Below are positions 22,579 through 35,537 of a stretch of DNA of 64,000 bases, one piece after another (within the stretch, counting starts at the first letter, position 1; the number at the start of each line of letters is the position of its first letter). The translations under genes were made by a program, and so were the position numbers. This DNA is from Gnetum montanum (Eukaryota; Streptophyta; Gnetopsida; Gnetales; Gnetaceae), in assembly GCA_015680685.1 (NCBI GenBank), contig MNCI01018262.1, forward strand, positions 5,979 to 69,978. Reading direction: 5' to 3'. The notes under the pieces are model-generated. The model was not told where the DNA came from. It saw only the letters and a list, made by a program, of their open reading frames with translations, and searched no databases.

Positions 22579-24565
22579 TCCTTGCATGATCCCTAATCCA
22601 TGCCTAGTTAGGAAGCAACTACATGACCAAGACTTTCCCTTGGTCGAAAATGCGGGTGCCTACCTCCCCTTTGACATGCATTTTTGACTTTTGTTTACAT
22701 TGCATTTCACTAGCCTATGCATTTACATTTTTCCCGCTCACTTAAATCATGCATTTTGTTTACACATTTGTCAACTTAGTTTACACATTGCATTTGAAAA
22801 AAACATCAAACGTAAAAACATAAAACTACAAAAACACTTGGCCCGAAAAGGCCTTAAACTAGCTTATGGCTCGGAATGACCTAAAACTACCACACGTTGC
22901 TTTTCTTTCATTCATACATTTCAACTCTATGTACAACAGGTGTCACTTGATGTTGTTTTTCTTCCTAGTTGATCTTTGTAGGATCTTGCAGACACATAGC
23001 ATAACCATGCATGCAGCATCACACCTTACACAAGCAAGGTAAGCACTAGTATGCTATGACTATAAACTGGTACAGAACAGTTCTAGCATGATGACTTAAA
23101 ACTGATACCACAAAACAATCCTGGCATCATGACTTAAAACTGATACCACAGAGCTCTATTCGGTATGACATTAAACTACCACACCTATCTACCATGATGT
23201 GAAACTAGCATCTAGAGTCCACTAAGACTATAAATTGGTTTGCCTCTTCATAGTTCACTATGACTATAAACTAGCAATGCATCATCTACCACAATGATAA
23301 ACTGATTCCGTCCAAAGGGTATGATGTGAAACTAATCCACAACAGTCTACTAAGACTATACACTGGCGACATCATCGACAACCAGGAAAAACCTTGAAAA
23401 GATGTGTTGCTGCAATTGGCTGTACATGTTCCTTAAAGACTTACTGCATGATTTGTATCATGGACCTTGACAAGGCTGATACTGTTCATGATCCTGTCTG
23501 CTTTGAAAATTGCACGTGGCGACTCCATCTCCTTGTTTAAAGTGTTTAGTTAACCATTTCATTTGTGTTTTTCTTGTCTTCTTGGAGTTGTGTTTACAGG
23601 ATGACACTCTTGAGGCATTCGTACATAGATGCCCTTCATCGTGACAACAAGGTATCACATTCTTCTTGATGCACATAACTGGGTTAATCAATCCATTCAT
23701 AAGTACAATTCCAACTCCTGATACATACCCTATTTCCCCATCATGTCCCAGTTGTCCTATTCAATTACACCCCTGGATGCATTCCACTTAGTTCAAAACT
23801 CTTGATACATTGTTGCACACTGTGACTCTCTAAGCAGTTGCGATGCAAAACACAGTACACAGTACATGATGCAAAATGCGAGTGCTCAAACACAAGCACG
23901 ACACAAAAACAAGCTCTTTCAAAAAGACCAAGAAAAAAAAATAAAAGAAAAGGAAAAGATAAAAGAAAAAAAACAAAAGAAAAGAGGAAACAAACAAGAA
24001 AACAAAAAAGAAAAAGAACAAAAGGTTAAAGAGAAAAATGCATGGAAAAGGTCTTCATGACCCCATTGACATCATAAACAAAAGACTATTGGCTATTCTC
24101 ATACAAGCCCCATGTGAGAAGGCAATTGTCTTGGAAAATAGTTACACTCATGTCTCAAAGAGACCATGTTGTGCATCATTGCGTGGCTTTGGTTATTTAC
24201 AATGAGTCCCATAAACACTTTGCAAGAGTCCCATTTCTCCAAAGAACACACCTCCTATGTTTTGGTTCTGAGTCTGCTGAAAATCAGCTACTGACAAAGA
24301 ACAGATATATAGCTCATTCATGTGAGAGCATTTTTCTCCCACAATCTCGACAGCAATCATAGCCCTTAACCTCCTAGCTTCCTCGGTTACAACCAATTCC
24401 CTTGAACCACATTCCCTCAATCCCATGTACTTTTGAACATGATGCGATGACATCCAGCCAAGGGCTAATGGTTAATGTTTGGTACTTGGTTGTTCATGGT
24501 GTTTTGCACTTCTTTGTCGACACCTCTCGAGTAGATTCCTCTAGACGTCAACAAAGAGGGGTAAA
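22579..24565 (+). other. Non-coding 3' region of G
   Basis: No pol. At 22850-23370 the phrase 'tataaactgg' / 'cttaaaactgatacca' recurs roughly every 40-60 bp, a diverged array. At 23925-24050 there is an A-rich, purine-biased run (agaaaaag words). 'agaggggta' at 24556-24563 is the likely polypurine tract before the right LTR. Confidence 0.7.
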
Positions 24566-26068
24566 TGAAACACCACTAATTTCGGCTTAGCACTTTGAAA
24601 ATGACTCAAGCCCTTTTGAGCTTTCGGAAGGTAAAATTTGACTAAGGCATTGAACTCAGGTCCAACTTGCTCAAGGCATCTTGCTCACACTGTCAAGCTA
24701 GCTTACCTTTAGCGTGACCAACTTTTAGAGCCTCAAATTTGAGTCAAAATGACTTGATTTCAAGGGTGCAAGTCATCCTCAGGGTTTACTATTCATAACT
24801 ATGGATCCTAGCCTCCAGAATGCTAGATTTCGAGCTCAAAATAGCAAGTTTTTGCATGTCATGCTGTAGCGTGACTGCAGTGTGACCTGCCAAAAGTGGC
24901 TCCAAACAAGACACATCCAGGCTCAAAATTACAGATTTCAGGTCACTCTCAAACAGAAAATAGTCACTCAAGAAATAGGCCTCAAAAATCAAAATTTGGG
25001 GAAAAATACATCATTTCACCACACACATGCTACAGGTCATGCTAAGGACACGCTGCAACGTGAGTGTAGTGTGACTACACCAAACACACATTAGAGGTCA
25101 CGCTGTGACAAAATCAACTCACGTTGGAAAGTCTTTTCAAGTAAAAAAGAACACTTCAAAAAACCATGGAAACACTCAAATCGACATCCTGCAGCAGTTA
25201 AGTCAGAAATCCAGAAGTTTCAAGTGAGTTGAAGTCGATTTCTCTTGTTGTTTCATTGTAAATTTTCATCATTTATGACCTTGACAAGCTCTTACGCTCC
25301 AAATTGCATGTGCTTCCATGAGTGTAAGCCAGTTTGGGCAAGTTGTCACACGTTGTAAACCAGCTCAGGTAAGTTTTCACACATTGTAAGATATAATGCA
25401 CTGGTCCAGAACGTAGCTTGCCCACACACGTCCAACTCATACATAGCTGTCCAATGGACACATGTCACTTGATCCATTTTCCTCTTATCTCCCAGCCGTT
25501 GATTCCATTCACAAATTCCGTGCTCGAGCCTAACCCAACCTTATAAATACCCTATCAATTCACATAAATGGGATCAGAAATTTTGAAGGTGGATGGCTTG
25601 GGAAGCATCAACCAGCAGCCTAGGATGCTCAGACACACTTGACTCCTAGCATCCGAGCACTTCACATATCATCTTGGGACTTAGTGCTTGACCTGCCATC
25701 CACACACATAGCTAAGCATTGACCGATGCACATTCTTGCTTAAACAATACAATAAATTTCATTATTGCCTACCATTTACATTGTTTGCTCTTTTTATGCT
25801 TTGTTTACAATACATTCCTACATATGTTCTATTTAAATTTCATGCATTGGCATTTACATTTTGAATATCAGTTTATGATAACCTAGTGCAAGTCATAGTT
25901 TACGCTCGGGGAAGTCCTTGGTTGATTTGCATGTAGACCATCCAAGGCACTCTACCTTCATTTCCTTTTCTAGCTTGCCCTCATGCGAAGGTAGCGTCAA
26001 CTGTGTCTGCCTGACGATCTTTCAGTGTTTTTTTTTCCTTCCAGCCTTGCACCGACGATTTAGGTCCA
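24566..26068 (+). repeat. Right LTR of G
   Basis: Starts TGAAACACCACTAATTTCGG and matches the left LTR along its length, with TATA at about 25541-25550 and the same palindrome words at 24860-24890 and 25045-25075. H resumes right after it. Confidence 0.9.
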
Positions 26069-26513
26069 TAAATAGCTTCTTAAAATATGAGAATGCACCT
26101 CAAGAAGAACAACTAAACTTCGAACGAGGACCTTGCAAACAAGTACATAAGCAAACCTATAGACAACATCAGTGAAAAGGGAAATGATGCATCTACAAGA
26201 GGGTAGCTTAACCCTAAACCCCTCACAATCTAATACAAGGTTTGGCTTGGCACCACACCAAAACTATCTAGTCCTAGTTGCCTACATATCTATGACCATT
26301 GTAGAATCAGGGCCATGTAGGTATCCAAGTGAGGGTAGTATGAAGAGGACTTAGAAAGGGATGCAAGGGTATCCTACTGCTAGCTTGGTACTGCCAATCT
26401 GGGATGGATTTTCTAACACTTGAGAGTCACCCCAACGGTGCCTCAGAGTGTTCCATGGTTCCCAAACCATGGGGATGGCCTAGAAGAATTGCTACCTTGA
26501 GACATCTCTTACA
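26069..26513 (-). repeat. Left LTR of H, second piece
   Basis: Continues the LTR cut at 17655 and matches 32068-32518 of the right LTR ('cttcttaaaatatgag', 'ctatctagtcctag'). Ends ...TTACA beside the pyrimidine-rich tract. Confidence 0.85.
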
Positions 26514-29500
26514 ATCCTCCCCTGCACAAAAGAAGAAACATCCTTGGAGTGAAGCCTAGGATGACTTTGAGAGTACACTTCAAGTATGGGTTTGGAACTT
26601 TGTTAACTCTAAGGAATTTGTTAACTCAACTGACACCAAGATTAAAGGGAGGTATCAACCCCTACACTTGATACATCCTTCCATCCAATGCCTTGCATGA
26701 AATGTAAAGGGCACTTGGAGGAACCCCAAAAACTTTTCCTACTCTATGACAAGAGAAAGAAGTCCAACCCAGAGGGCCAACATCTCTAAGGGGTCCCCTA
26801 TATCTATCCCTTATCAAGTCTAGAGACTTATCTTATTGCATAGGCCCATACCTATGCAAGAGGAAAAGCTCTTCTTCCACAAGTCTAGCTAAGTTTCCTT
26901 CTCAATGGCATCTTGACATCCATTGATTCCCTTGATTTTTTTATCATTGATTTTGAGGACTCACCAAGGCCGTAAACCATCTTGGTGATGGACTTGGGAA
27001 ACTTAAACCTAGAGAGAGAACATGCTCCAAAAGAGCCATATCTCTGTAAGCAACTCAAGCTTTCCAAAACCCTAGGTTCTATTTCTCACATCAAGATCCA
27101 TGGGATCTCACTAGTCCAATCATCAAAGGATTGAATCACCATAGCTATACCATCCACATATTTTATTTTTGTTTTCCCACATCACGTCTATTTAGGCTAG
27201 TAGGAAGGGAGTTAATCATGATCTCCCTTCAAACAAAGGTACAAAGGCAAATCTTTTGAACTTGATCTTATTGCCTGCAAATGCACTAGCATGTCAATTC
27301 TCATTGCATCATTAAACACTATTCCATTTTCACAACAAGAGAGAAGATCCAAAATTTATTTGGAAAACTTTTCCAAGAGGCTATCAAAGCATCCTTAACC
27401 ATTCTATCATAGACATCCTTTGAGGTTGTCCAACATGAGAATGCTTGCTTGAATGCTAGAACAAGTGGGGAACATGTTGGATAGCCAACCCCAAGACAAT
27501 CCTTCATACACACATCTCATGCCAACCGCTACCACATTGTCCATTGCAACCATAATGTCCAATTCATGGGAAAGGAATAGTCACACTTACATCTTACAAG
27601 CTATCCTTCCCACTCCAAGATATAGAAAAGCATCATTTTTTGAATATTTAGTTCAAGGAAGCATGTCGAATCACCTCTGAGAACAACCACAGTCATGAAT
27701 TCTCCAAGGAACATCTAGGTTTCCAAAATCTAAATTTTCCTATCATGCTAGAAACAACCGCAACTCATGATCAACACCTTTCATTGGATTTTTTGAACTC
27801 AAAGGGAAAATCCTCTTTGAAAGGTTCCTTCCATAGGCAAGTATAGCAATCCAACTACACCTTACCCATGATACATGCCCAATTAGTCCACATAACTAGC
27901 ACAACCACATTTCCAAACTACTACTAACTGAGGGAAGACATGAATTCTCAGGTCTTACCTACATTTGATTACACCTTAAGAAAAACTTGAGAAATGAAAG
28001 AGTTCATCCCTCAAAATTTCACCAAGAGGAAGTTGTGTTTCATCATGGGAGATCTGGGTTTTCATTTCATACATCCCAATCCATCCCATTTACAAAAATT
28101 ATGGTGAACAAGGCCACACCATTGCCTATTACCATCGAACCCAAACAACAAATGCGAGAGTCAACAAGAACATTTTGCTTGTAGGAGGACTAAGTCCTTG
28201 AGATAATTTTACAATGAATGGGCTTCACCAACATCAACTATCAACTCAAAAAATACATGACTCATCCTTGAAGGGTTTATAATAAGAAATTTCTACTAAA
28301 GAACCCCATCAAAGAAGTCCCTATGGAGCCCCAAAAGCTAAGAGAGAGTACATAAGATCATGCCTTGCTTACTAGAGAAGGGATATCTACATTTAGGCTA
28401 CATCAACAACATGGCCTTACAAAGGATATTTCATGAATTCCACTGGGATAACAACATCCTATCTCTAAAAACAAGCCCCAAGAGTTTAGGAACATGGGAC
28501 CACTGCTTGAAACAAGACTCCACCATTAACTACTTCTAGATCCCATCTATGGAATAACTGTCTCAATACAACTTGCATTATTATTTCAAGAACTAAAGAG
28601 GGTATACATTGAAATAGAGAATGGCCCCTCATAGGACTAGAGAGCCACCAAGTAATAAAGTGCTTGCTCATGCTATCCCACCAGAGAGGTTAGGACACTG
28701 ACATAATTTGACAATACACCAAAGAAATGGGATAGTACATTAGAGAGAGATGGGGTGATACACCAAAGTACACTAGAGAAAGATGGGTTCTTACACCATA
28801 GCCCGCAAGGCACCATAGATCCTAAGTCATGGGAACACATCATAGTCCACAAAAGCACCAATAAGTCCTAAGTCATGAGGGTGCACCATAGCCCTCAGAA
28901 GCACCAGAAGCAACGAGTCATGAGAGCAAACCATAGTCCACAAAAGCACTAGAAGCCCCCAATCATGAGAACATAGGTTCAAGTGTTTTCAAGCACATAC
29001 AAGTCCACCATGTAGGGCCACCAAGAGAAGTCACAATTTTTGTAATTTTAACATCATTTATTCAAGGATGGATCACCATCCCAACACTTACAAACACTAC
29101 TCCAAAGACCACATCCAGCCATGGAAGAGGGAGTCTAGGTGCTAATACCCAGAACTCACTCTATGTTGTAGCCAAAAATAAAATCATCCCATTTGATTTG
29201 AAATTTTAGTTTGCCATTGTAATTCACATGGCCACAATGATTCACTCACCATCAAGATCAAGCTCATTGAATGAATTTGTTTGAATTCTAGGCTACATTC
29301 CATCATCAATCACCCATGAATAATATTTCTTCTAGTCCAAGAACCCAAGAGAAAGAGGTCCCAAAAATTATCCTATCTCAAAAACATTCATCAAAGGACA
29401 CACCATCTTGGGATGCCAAGAATACAAAGCATCAACTTGAGAGAACCTTAGGCAAGGACATGCCCTAGCCTCTCAACAATAGGATTTTCCATGGGGCTTT

Positions 29501-31942
29501 TAGCAGAATTACACATCAGGGCACAAATGCTGCTTACAACATAGAGAGGAGGTGCTTCAAAGACAAGCATAGGGAAAATACCATACATCATGCTTGGCCT
29601 TATCACAAGGTGTGGCACAAGTCTACAATAAGGAGACCACTGACTCACTTAAAAAAACCACATCTAATACTTTTGTATGCATAACTATTCAAACTGTATA
29701 TATCACAACATTTCATTACAAGCATACACACCTGAGGATAGGAATACATTTAGTGGGCATAGTACATGACATTTGGGAATACTACCCAAGCCTAAAAGCC
29801 TATAGGGAAAACTACCCAAGCCTATCCTAAGTTGAAGGATTTAGACCACCAAGAGCACACCAAAGTTGCATCATGTTGTTCTAAGGAAAACTTGTCTTTG
29901 CCTCTGCATGTATACGAACATCTATTTCACTACATCCATTACATGACTATCACTACATGTACATGAACAACCGTTGCACTAAACCCACTACATGACTACC
30001 ATCAAGTGAAAATGAACTGAGACACAAACACAATGATTGAACAATGTAACATGCTAACTGAGAATCCACCACTTGCCACAATGGGACCTCAAGGCATTAG
30101 TCACCCCTAGGCCACCAGTATCTAGCTTGGCTAGGGATGCTATTCTATGCCATCTACTAACCCAATATCTACAAGGTCTAGGATGGACAACCATCCTCTA
30201 TTAGTGCTCACCCAGCACTGAGAGGTAAACAAATCATGATGTACCCATTGCACCACCATAGCATCGGTACTGATAAATCAACAACCCAATGTTGGCAATT
30301 TGAGACCAAGTAACCAATTCATGAAGGCTTCAAGATCACACATCTTCCCCATAGACATAGTACTCATAAAATCAATTGAGGTCACCATTAGCTACATATT
30401 TTTACTTGTGCTACCTACAAGATGAAGACAATAGCTAAGGAATAGAGTTAGCAAGAGCATGATTGGCACATCAACCTCATATATAACGATCAAGCATGAT
30501 CACACAATAAAGAAATATTAATCTCAAAAAATCATAGAGAGTAAGACCTTAGCAACACGAATAGAGATCAATCATACAAAACATTGATCGATCAATTAGA
30601 TACACTCACACAAAAGAATATATCATGATACACACCTAAAGTGAGAGAACTAGAACACTGTCAAAATTCCAAGATTTGCATACAACAAGCTTTCCCAGCC
30701 ACTGACACTGGTTCCCATCAAGATCAAAATCTCAACAAATTCATAAGAGGCATGGGCAATAAAGATTCATTATCTCAACATGAACGTAAGGAGGGAGACC
30801 AAGGTCTAGCCAACAATAGGTCTCAACAAAGCTCCAAATCTCGATACAAAGAGCAACATCAAAGTGGATGTGTCTACAAGGAAGACTCTCATCAAGAGAG
30901 GTGAGGTCTCAACAAGAACCAACAATAAGATGACCTACTCCAGACAGTTTCCAAATCAAAATTCCCAAGAAATAACACCAACCAAAGAAGTGATGCCATA
31001 AAACCAAGGGTAACACAACTAGCTCAAATTAGGGAGCATAACACATGAAAGGTTCGCAACAAGGGTAATCATTCCCAAAGTGTAAGAGGTTGTCAAAATA
31101 AGAACCACCATAATTTATCCTTGGGAGGGCACAGATGGACTCAAAATGCATCCTCAATAATCCCAACAATGAGTCATCACACTATGTAGAGCACAAACCT
31201 TATGTTACAAATGATAGACACAACGAAAGAGACACGCATGTAGAATTTGAAAATGCAAGTAAATAAGACACACCTACACAACTAGACAAACATACACTTG
31301 CAAACACAAGCATATGAAGTCTACTAACAATGGTCTTGATCCACCCAAAATAAGGCTCAGTATAAGCATATGTCCAAAGGCCCTCCATCCCAAGGTACTT
31401 GGGAACCAACATGTTCTAATTTGTATTTCCCATGCTCACTATATCTAGGGTGAGTGGGAGTGCAAGGATACCACATCCTACACAATTTAATCAATGCCAT
31501 CTTAATAAATGTCATCTAGGTGGAGACCAAAGTGGAGACTAGGTCCAATTCATCCCAAATGAATCACTAGAGACTAGAGGTAAGAGCTCCTTGAGCAACA
31601 ACAATCTATACATTTCCAATAGAACTCTTCCCTACCATATCAAATTAAAATGTAACTGGTTCAACCACAAGTAAACCAGTGGAGGACAATACCACAACAC
31701 AATCATATACATCCTCTAGAAGAACAACATACATCAATTGCTCACAATGTAACATTGGCCTGATAATGAAGAGTGTAAGAATCTTACCATAAGGAAACTC
31801 TTCAAAGAACACATAAGGATATGATCCTATACCACCCAGATATCAATTCAAAAGGACCATAAATAGAACAATCTTGATGATGTCACACAACCAAAGGGCA
31901 CATGAATATTGCAACACAATTACAAAATGATCCAATACCATC
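26514..31942 (-). other. Interior of H, non-coding
   Basis: Only short chance open frames (60-90 codons) on either strand, with none resembling gag, protease, RT or integrase. Includes a short tandem array at 28790-28985. The interior has the size expected of a LARD or of a heavily decayed element; the sequence alone does not separate these. Confidence 0.6.
28790..28985 (-). repeat. Tandem array inside H, ~46-bp unit, about four copies
   Basis: The unit 'caccatagcc...gcacca...taagtcatgag' recurs as accatagcccgcaagg, atcatagtccacaaaa, accatagccctcagaa, accatagtccacaaaa with matching 3' parts, in diverged form. Confidence 0.7.
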
Positions 31943-32518
31943 TGTAACAACGTTGTTCCAATGTTGTCTAGCAACCTAAGAAATTAACTGAGATCTCATG
32001 GATCTAGGGTAGAAGACATGGGGAATACACATCTAACAAGCAAGCAACCCATGGAAGGGTATAAGTGGCAACACACCTTCTTAAAATATGAGAATTCACC
32101 TCAAGGAGAATGACTAAACTTTAAACGAGGACCTTCCAAACAAGTACACAAGCAATCCTATTGACAAGATCATTGGAAGGGTAAATAATGCATCTACAAG
32201 GGGGTACCTCACCCCCAAACCCCTCATGATCTGGTACAAGGTTCATCTTGGCACCACACCAAAACTATCTAGTCCTAGCTACCTACATATCTACGACCAT
32301 TGCAGGATCATGGCCATGTAGTTCTCTAAGTGAGGGTAGTATGAAGAGGACTTAGAAAGGGATGCAATAGGAGGGTGTCCTACTACTGGCTTAGTACCAC
32401 CAAGCTAGGATGGGCTTTCTAACACTTGATTTCCACCCAAGGTCACCTCAAAGTGTTTCATGGTCCTTGAACCATGTGGATGGCCCAGGAGAACCACTAC
32501 CCTGAGACATCTCTCACA
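31943..32518 (-). repeat. Right LTR of H (5' LTR in element sense)
   Basis: TGTAACAACG...CTCTCACA on the plus strand, 576 bp, followed by the duplicated ATGTA (32519-32523). Confidence 0.87.
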
Positions 32519-32523
32519 ATGTA

Positions 32524-34225
32524 CTTCCTTTTCCTTGTCTTTTCCATAGTAACCTACATGTGGCTCATGCTTCATACATGTTATACACTTTTGCTCTAGG
32601 TGTGATCCCAACATGCCTCACACTACTCTTGCATTCACTAGTGTGACTTGGTTGCATCCCTAATATGACTTTCTCTATGGGCAAAACCATAAGGAAAAAT
32701 ACCAAACAAGAACTATTGTGACCATGTCGTGGATGTACTATGAATTTTGCATCTCTTCCCATGTACCATAACCACCTCATAGGTTTCTCATGACCTCTCT
32801 ATAGCATGGAAACATCACTACTTCCATCATGACCCTAGCATAGCTAAGCCATGGCTCATGTCCAATGTAAAACCTTGACCATAGCTTCATCATATGGGCA
32901 CCATTACTTATGTCAGACATAGAATTCCATAAAAATGATGTGTCACAAGGATGTAATATATTGAACTTGAAAAACCCTTGGTCATGACTAGACCATGACC
33001 TTGCTATGATATGATAATCACTCATGCTCCATGATAAAAACAAATAATAGTGACAAAAGAAATTCATAGTGACCCACATGTGTAACATGTCCAAACATAT
33101 TCATAATTATATGTCCTATGCATTCCTTGAATACTAGCAATGAAGATGCTACCATACCTAAAGCCCATAAACATGTCTTCAAAACCTTGCAAATGCAATT
33201 CTTGGTATGCAACACAAATCTCAGACCAATAACAATATAACATCAATATGACATCATACTAAGAAACAACATGCACATGAAATGTGCATGATGGCCAAAC
33301 TATCCCACAAGCAATAACCCATGAGCATGCACAATGATCTAAATGGAGAATAAGAAAATAGTTTACAATAAGAAAATAGTAAAGACTACCCACTAAACTG
33401 AAGTAATTTGTTAATTTCTAAATAACTACAACCAAAGCACAAATGACTCAAATGACATTTTGGGTTTATCAAAACTTAAACTTAGACTCTCAAGTCACAA
33501 CTTACCCAAAACCAACTTCCCAAGGTCCCAAAAATCACATAAATATATTAGAAATATGAGGAGAATGAAGAAGAAGACAAAACCACAAGAAATCAAAAGC
33601 ACAAGAATAGTCACAAGGATAATGAAATATGTTTTATATTTATAATATAAATAAGTTATGTTTACTTTTTATTTATGATTTTTATTTTCATAAATTCCTA
33701 TCCATTTTCCCCATTCCTAACTAATGCTATGGGATCCACACTTTGTATCCCACTCATGGGGTATTCAATCAAAATACTGATTGAACCTATGGACACCATC
33801 TCACATCTACGACATATCTAAAAAACCTTATATGCCTAATAAAAAATGCCAACTAATATTATGGCTCAAGTATGCATAACATCATAACATGTTCTACCAA
33901 GCAATACTAACATCATGAACATGAATACATGAAATAGCATAATGTAAATCAAGATCATACTTGTCAAGTATCAAGTCTTCTTCTACAATCCTTATACCTT
34001 GCCAACCACACATCTAATAAGATTAGTATGCATAATCATGATAAGTCATAACCATAAGAATACCATCATAAGGTCTTAAAGAATATATCATTTAAATATG
34101 AAAACTAACTACATGCCCTCATGATCCCCAACTAAGTCTAATAGCATGCATACAAGTATAACACAATACCATAAGGTCCTAGAGTAAATGGTTACATTAT
34201 ATGAAAAAAAATATTCACTACTTGG
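32524..34225. other. Intergenic sequence right of H
   Basis: AT-rich, with many cat/atg words and only short open frames (60-105 codons, such as 32777-33094 minus) lacking known motifs. Nothing supported. Confidence 0.5.
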
Positions 34226-34229
34226 AATC

Positions 34230-35370
34230 CAATTTTGATAATGAGTATCTTGTCCATTGCATAACCTTTCTTACATTTCATTAATAAAGATACTAAAGAG
34301 AGTTAAAGAAAGTGGACAACCTTGCTTAACTTTAGTTTTTTTCTAAAATTAAAAGTGTTCCTCTAAATTGTTATTTTTAATTTCAATAATAATTTCCTTA
34401 TACAATTTTAGAGTTGTTGCAACCAATTTTGAAGGAAGGCCAATTTTATGCAATCACAACCATAGTTTTGTACAAACCAATGAATCATATATATGCTTGT
34501 GCAAAATCAACAAAATAAAGAAATTGTTTTTTTCTTATGTTTTTTTATAAACTTCATCCAATGTTTGAGAGTAACTCAACGATCAATATTGTAGTGATTT
34601 TGTTTAGAACTTGCTTAGCACCTTGCATTTATCTTGTTAATTTTAGCCTAAGAACTAATTCTCTTTTCTCATGAAGTGTCCAATAAGTTAGAAAAAATAT
34701 TACTCACAATAATCATTCCACAATTGTTCAAATTATTTTTATCTCCATTTTTATATAAAAAGATAGCCTTACAAGTTTTCCGATGTTGATCTAATCCTTG
34801 ATCCATTGTTAAATCAAATCAATACCAAATTTTTCTTTGAATAGCAGGTCTAGCCTACTTAAATAATCCTACATATAAATAATCTAAATCTACAACTTTT
34901 CCAAATGCTAGCTTTTTAATAACCTCTATGACTTCTTCAAGAGTAAATTGGAGAGGTGTTTGTTGTATAATAGTAGTAGAATTATCATCTTCTTTTGTAA
35001 ATAGTTTATTATAAAACAAGTAAACATCTTGAAAAGAAAAATTAATTGATAAAGAGGCTTTATAACGAAAATATTGCCAAAATGATCTAGGCTCTTTTTT
35101 AATGGTGTATGCAAAATATTCTTGATGCTTTGTAACAAAACATTATCCCAAGAAGATACTTGACACATTATTTTTCTTTAAGCATTAGCACTATGACATT
35201 CTAACTTTACCTGAGATAGAGTTCTAGGTGTTCAAGGTATGTAGTTTAGGCATAAATTGTTTTATTAAAAATAGATGTATTTTCTTCTATTTGTTCTAAC
35301 CAAGCATTTATATCCATTAAGTAAACTTTGCATGTTTTTTACTAACATTGTATGTTTGTAAACTTTGTAT
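34230..35370 (-). pseudogene. LINE fragment 2: reverse transcriptase
   Basis: Minus strand, in order from the right: FTLEEVIEVIKKLAFGKVVD (about 34900-34960), CKAIFLYKNGDKNNLNNCGM (34700-34780), LWLCLHKIGLPSKLVATTLK (about 34390-34470), and KTKVKQGCPLSLTLFSIFIN (about 34270-34335). These are the LINE RT blocks: GKA.G.D, KKGD....YRGI, and QGCPLSP.LF. Stops and frameshifts occur, and the 5' end abuts a gag piece of element D at 35371. Possibly the same family as fragments 1a and 1b; clade not determined. Confidence 0.75.
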
Positions 35371-35537
35371 GTTTGTTAAGTCTTAGGTTGAGTGCATACA
35401 CCCCAAACTCTTGAAGATGTGAGATTATTGGGCAACATCCCTTAGGATGGTCATATTGGCATATCTCACATCCATCGTCATTGTTTGTGTCAGAATCCAC
35501 AACCTCTTCAGTGATAGCCATTTTTCCCTTACCTTTG
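35371..35537 (-). pseudogene. Element D gag, downstream piece
   Basis: Matches gag of C and E around the Cys/His box (YANMTILRDVAQ region in another frame; 'gggcaacatcccttaggatg' at 35431-35450). It is cut on the right by element C at 35537/35538 and truncated on the left at the LINE junction. The rest of D (protease, 3' LTR) is missing. Confidence 0.82.

Larger units (their letters stand above)
17656..26068 (+). mobile_element. Element G: gypsy-like element with gag and protease, no pol
   Basis: Two ~1503-bp LTRs flank a tRNA-Asn primer site, a gag region (to about 20970) and a protease region (21151-22578). From there to the right LTR, 2 kb contain no RT, RNase H or integrase. It lies inside the left LTR of H, whose two halves rejoin neatly. 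A target duplication is not clean: 'acagc' on the left resembles 'atagc' a few bases past the right LTR. The family is unrelated to A-E at sequence level. Confidence 0.85.
17521..32518 (-). mobile_element. Element H: LTR element without recognisable proteins (LARD-like), split by G
   Basis: Left LTR 17521-17655 plus 26069-26513 and right LTR 31943-32518 (576 bp) are direct repeats. ATGTA precedes the left LTR (17516-17520) and follows the right (32519-32523). The sequence right of the left LTR is pyrimidine-rich (a polypurine tract on the minus strand, rc of 'atcctcccctgcac'), and left of the right LTR lies 'ccaatacca' (31932-31940), a decayed TGGTAT-type primer site like that of initiator tRNA-Met. 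Both indicate minus orientation. The 5.4-kb interior has no gag or pol text. Confidence 0.82.

Noticed and set aside
23838-24060. Lys-rich small protein in element G
   Set aside because: Product of an A-rich run of agaaaaag words; no start context and no conservation visible.
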